DNA from: Ramlibacter sp.
GTDB taxonomy: Bacteria > Pseudomonadota > Gammaproteobacteria > Burkholderiales > Burkholderiaceae_C
Length of the DNA: 46,690 nt
NCBI RefSeq assembly: GCF_028292805.1
Contig: NZ_JAQGLS010000198.1
Span: 1 to 46,690 of the forward strand
Reading direction: 5' to 3'
Below the pieces are notes generated by a model that saw only the letters and a program-made list of their open reading frames with translations, was not told the origin of the DNA and searched no databases. Shown here one piece after another: positions 45,464 to 46,690 of this stretch. The position numbers were made by a program, and so were the translations under genes. The first letter of the stretch is position 1, and each line of letters begins with the position of its first letter.

Positions 45464-46368
45464 CAGGCGGCCTTCTTCTGCAGTTCGGCAACCCACTCGC
45501 GCGGGGCCATCGGAAAGCCCAGGCGCTCCCGGCTTTCCAGGTAGCTTTGCGCGACGGCGCGCGCCAGGTTGCGGATGCGGCCGATGTAGGCGGCCCGCTC
45601 GGTCACGCTGATGGCGCCGCGGGCGTCCAGCAGGTTGAAGGTATGCCCCGCCTTGAGCACCTGCTCGTAGGCGGGCAACGCCAGCTTCTCCTCGATCAGC
45701 AGCTTGGCCTGCTTTTCGTGCGCGCCGAAAGCCGTGAACAGAAACTCGACGTCGCTGTGCTCGAAGTTGTACTTCGACTGCTCCACCTCGTTCTGGTGGT
45801 AGACGTCTCGGTACTTCAGGCCGTCGGTCCACTGCAGGTCGTAGACGTTGTCGACGCCCTGCAGGTACATGGCCAGTCGCTCCAGGCCGTAGGTGATCTC
45901 GCCGGTGATCGGCTTGCAATCGATGCCGCCGACCTGCTGGAAGTAGGTGAACTGCGTGACTTCCATGCCGTTGAGCCAGACTTCCCAGCCCAGCCCCCAG
46001 GCGCCCAGCGTCGGGTTCTCCCAGTCGTCCTCGACGAAGCGGATGTCGTTCTTCTTCAGGTCGAAGCCCAGCGCCGCCAGCGAACCCAGGTACAGATCCA
46101 GGATGTTCGCCGGCGCGGGCTTGAGCACCACCTGGTACTGGTAGTAGTGCTGCAGGCGGTTCGGGTTCTCGCCGTAGCGGCCGTCCTTGGGGCGGCGGCT
46201 GGGCTGCACGTAGGCGGCCTTCCAGGGCTCGGGGCCAATGGCGCGCAGGAAGGTGGCGGTGTGCGACGTTCCCGCCCCCACCTCCATGTCGTATGGCTGC
46301 AGCAGCGCGCAGCCCTGGGCGTCCCAGTACGACTGCAGCTTCAGGATGATTTGCTGGAACGTGAGCAT
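45463..46368 (-). CDS. glyQ: Glycine-tRNA ligase, alpha subunit
   Basis: The 301-aa catalytic alpha subunit charges tRNA-Gly. It starts [27 protein letters not shown] at ATG 46368 and contains the class II landmarks [41 protein letters not shown] across two blocks, [22 protein letters not shown] and the final [21 protein letters not shown]. It is followed by glyS with overlapping codons. Confidence 0.96.
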   Translation of the reverse strand: MLTFQQIILKLQSYWDAQGCALLQPYDMEVGAGTSHTATFLRAIGPEPWKAAYVQPSRRPKDGRYGENPNRLQHYYQYQVVLKPAPANILDLYLGSLAALGFDLKKNDIRFVEDDWENPTLGAWGLGWEVWLNGMEVTQFTYFQQVGGIDCKPITGEITYGLERLAMYLQGVDNVYDLQWTDGLKYRDVYHQNEVEQSKYNFEHSDVEFLFTAFGAHEKQAKLLIEEKLALPAYEQVLKAGHTFNLLDARGAISVTERAAYIGRIRNLARAVAQSYLESRERLGFPMAPREWVAELQKKAA

Positions 46369-46378
46369 CGGGGCGATT

Positions 46379-46690
46379 TTACGGTCGCGCACGCATGCGA
46401 CGCCGCGCCAGCGCTCCCAAAACAGGAGCAAGGGCGATGACCCACAGCGGCCACAACCCCAGGCGCGACGCCCACCAGGCGAACGGCGTGATGCCCGATC
46501 GCCCCTGCACGGAGCCGGTGAGCACCGCGCGCGTGAAGCGCGGCAGCTCCTTGGTCACCGTGGCGCGGTGGTCGATGAAGGCGGTGTCGCCGGTGTTGGT
46601 GGCCCGGATCACCGGACGATCGAACTCCAGCGCGCGCATGCGGCTGTTCTGCATGTGCTGGTCGATGGCGATGCTGTCGCCGAACCAGCC
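46379..46690 (-). CDS. lnt: Apolipoprotein N-acyltransferase, C-terminal part
   Basis: The open frame enters from the right edge and ends at 46379; 103 residues are visible. They match the end of Lnt: [21 protein letters not shown], then [40 protein letters not shown] and a final transmembrane helix. Lnt adds the third acyl chain to lipoproteins at the inner membrane. The conserved Cys of the active site lies outside the window. It is 10 bases before glyQ, on the same strand. Confidence 0.9.
   Translation of the reverse strand, partial: GWFGDSIAIDQHMQNSRMRALEFDRPVIRATNTGDTAFIDHRATVTKELPRFTRAVLTGSVQGRSGITPFAWWASRLGLWPLWVIALAPVLGALARRRMRARP

Overview
The window is about 46.7 kb of GC-rich chromosomal DNA. 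Gene content and order (glyQ-glyS-gmhB-plsC, a liuR-ivd-can-aceK run, bdhA, frmA-fghA, trkHA) fit a Burkholderiales betaproteobacterium of the Comamonadaceae/Ramlibacter type; the genus is an inference. I see no tRNA, rRNA, CRISPR array, integrase or transposase.

Layout. 1-1937: two tandem minus-strand paralogues encoding exported Ig-like proteins; the first runs off the left edge. 2081-4235: a decayed stretch with remnants of a beta-lactamase-family hydrolase, a DUF1801 protein and an endonuclease/exonuclease/phosphatase-family protein, plus one intact small membrane-protein gene. 4315-11334: mostly intact housekeeping and accessory genes (calcium-loop lipoprotein, periplasmic ClpP-like protein, galE, bdhA, xthA, an MFS transporter, a Sel1-repeat protein and small unknowns). 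11333-13576: a hydroxyacid dehydrogenase that lacks its NAD-binding start, followed by an MmgE/PrpD gene broken by a one-base shift. 13655-20820: EamA transporter, truC, the frmA-fghA formaldehyde detoxification pair, a PAP2-SDR-GST operon, an FKBP and a DUF3606 protein.

21138-26632 is the most distinctive part: a tightly overlapping minus-strand operon encoding a complete stressosome core (RsbR, RsbS, RsbT), an RsbX/SpoIIE-type phosphatase fused to an RsbT-like ATPase domain, a soluble histidine kinase and a REC-PAS-kinase-REC hybrid. No sigma factor, anti-sigma factor or RsbU is present in the window. The simplest reading is a stressosome whose output goes through two-component phosphotransfer.

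26729-31108: HAD phosphatase, YchJ-type SEC-C protein and rhodanese in one overlapping operon, then trkH and trkA for potassium uptake. 31236-32859: a methyltransferase, a broken and truncated SRPBCC gene, and an intact cold-shock/DUF1294 membrane protein. 32905-40992: a long minus-strand run for branched-chain acyl-CoA catabolism under a LiuR-like MerR regulator, with PaaI thioesterase, isovaleryl-CoA dehydrogenase, carbonic anhydrase, AceK, a small membrane protein, thiolase, SDR and a second acyl-CoA dehydrogenase. Palindromic LiuR-like sites lie in front of both the regulator and the thioesterase-ivd genes. 41033-46690: YgjP-type metallopeptidase, plsC, gmhB, glyS, glyQ and the 3' end of lnt.

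Several genes are broken by single-base shifts. Some of these could be sequencing errors, but the accompanying internal deletions and missing termini point to real decay in at least the 2.0-4.2 kb region.
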